From positions 124,001 through 188,000 of the forward strand of contig CBDATU010000002.1 in NCBI GenBank assembly GCA_965199865.1: 64,000 nucleotides of DNA. Reading direction: 5' to 3'. Below are positions 63,324-64,000 of the stretch, piece by piece. The translations under genes and the position numbers were made by a program. This DNA comes from JAPOUP01 sp965199865. Lineage in GTDB: Bacteria > Pseudomonadota > Alphaproteobacteria > Rhodobacterales > Rhodobacteraceae. How positions within the stretch are numbered: the stretch's first letter is position 1; every line of letters begins with the position of its first letter. The notes under the pieces were generated by a model. It did not search any database. It worked only from the letters and a program-made list of their open reading frames with translations, and had not been told where the DNA came from.

Positions 63324-64000
63324 ATGGGTGCCAGGACTACCCCCCGTGTTCCACCCTCGCGCCGGAAGATGATCGAAGTGATGACCCTGAAGGGTCTGGC
63401 GACGCGGACGCAACAGGATAACCGGAACATAATTGCTGCCCTATCGCGGCATTACGATCGCCCGCCGCAGGCCCTGACGGCGGACGGGATCCGTTCCCGG
63501 GTGCCGGCCCGGATTGATCAGGGGCTTCGTCCGCGTACCACCAATGCCGATATCCCGGCCCGCGTCCGTTCCACGATGACGCGATGGGACAGGCCGACAG
63601 GGTCGAAGGCCTGCGCTGTCGCAGGAATCCCGACCGTCTTCCGCGGTCCATTCCCGGGTTGGATGTCCCGCATCTGATCCAGGGGATCAACGACCGGCGC
63701 TACCGGACCGCGACCCTGACCGCCCATGGCTCCGGCCTGCGGATCTCCGGGATCGTGGCGCTGCGGGTCGGCGACATCCGGAGCGGGGAGGGTCTGCTAC
63801 GGATTCGCGAGGGCAGGGGCCGCCATGGGCGCATGGCGCATCTGCCCGACAGGGTTCCCGAAGCCCTCGGGAACTACTGGCGCCAGACCTGGCCGGACCC
63901 GATCGCGGCATCACCTTCCATAGCCTGTGGCACACGGCTGCAACGCATCCGCATGAACGCGGAGCGTCGACCGGTGTGGTGCGGGATCCGCTCGGCCACA
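63324..64000 (+). pseudogene. Tyrosine recombinase/integrase, frameshifted and truncated by window
   Basis: The first frame, with ATG at 63324 and TAGGGAG upstream, reads the N-terminal SAM-like domain: MIEVMTLKGLATRTQQDNRN then IIAALSRHYDRPPQALT. From about 63580 the homology moves to another frame (LIQGINDRRYRTATLTAHGS, GLRISGIVALRVGDI, HGRMAHLPDRVPEAL), the catalytic domain with its first Arg in GLR. From about 63913 it moves again to FHSLWHTAATHPHERGAS and GVVRDPLGH. The box II motif HxLRH has become HSLWH, so the catalytic Arg is lost. At least two frameshifts and this change make it inactive. It resembles integrases that travel with IS91-like elements. Confidence 0.7.

Overview
The window looks like chromosomal DNA of a GC-rich alphaproteobacterium. 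The evidence is RutR-controlled reductive pyrimidine catabolism, a short-chain acyl regulator of the ScfR/RamB type, a Blh-like sulfur pair, a single LolC/E permease beside LolD, a ParE of about 650 residues and many ABC/TRAP importers. I did not place it more finely. By my count only about 78% of the window is intact coding sequence, low for a free-living member of the class. Several spacers hold recognisable gene remains: an IS5-type transposase, a LysR and thiamine-diphosphate enzyme pair fused by deletion, and a frameshifted tyrosine recombinase. The genome therefore appears to be losing genes here.

Region 1 (1-10979): an Opp/Dpp-type ABC importer on the minus strand, in the order binding protein, two permeases, two ATPases. 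It is followed without a break by two CocE/NonD-family serine hydrolases, the second cut by the window edge. A third hydrolase of the same family lies upstream on the plus strand. Region 2 (11472-15876): a LysR regulator divergent from a TAXI-type TRAP receptor and fused permease. Region 3 (16200-27060): an IS5 relic, then PreT/PreA dihydropyrimidine dehydrogenase, RutR, an N-carbamoyl amidohydrolase, dihydropyrimidinase and a four-gene NMT1-type ABC importer. These make a complete uracil/thymine uptake and degradation unit, with RutR-like operators visible in two intergenic gaps.

Region 4 (27459-28119): fused remnants of a LysR gene and a TPP-enzyme gene. Region 5 (28676-43871): a Liv-type ABC importer co-oriented with acetyl-CoA synthetase, divergent from an ScfR-like regulator with a clear promoter. 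Downstream come a YdeI protein, a DUF1186/SEC-C protein with no canonical start, and a three-gene two-component operon: single-domain response regulator, 88-residue membrane protein, SSS-type sensor kinase. The kinase resembles CrbS/CbrA, and CrbS controls acs in Vibrio, so an acetate/short-chain acid circuit is a reasonable inference.

Region 6 (43991-62357) is mostly housekeeping: LepA, a DksA-like zinc-finger protein, persulfide dioxygenase plus sulfurtransferase, NAD kinase, SHMT, an esterase, PrpE, LolC/LolD, a putative PD-(D/E)XK nuclease, ParE and a VOC protein, separated by unusually long empty spacers. Region 7 (63324-64000) is a decayed integrase running off the end.

I saw no CRISPR array, rRNA or tRNA, and no convincing wholly new system. 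The most interesting items are the acs/Liv/ScfR/SSS-kinase neighbourhood, the hydrolase-importer operon, the operators of the pyrimidine unit and the deletion scar.
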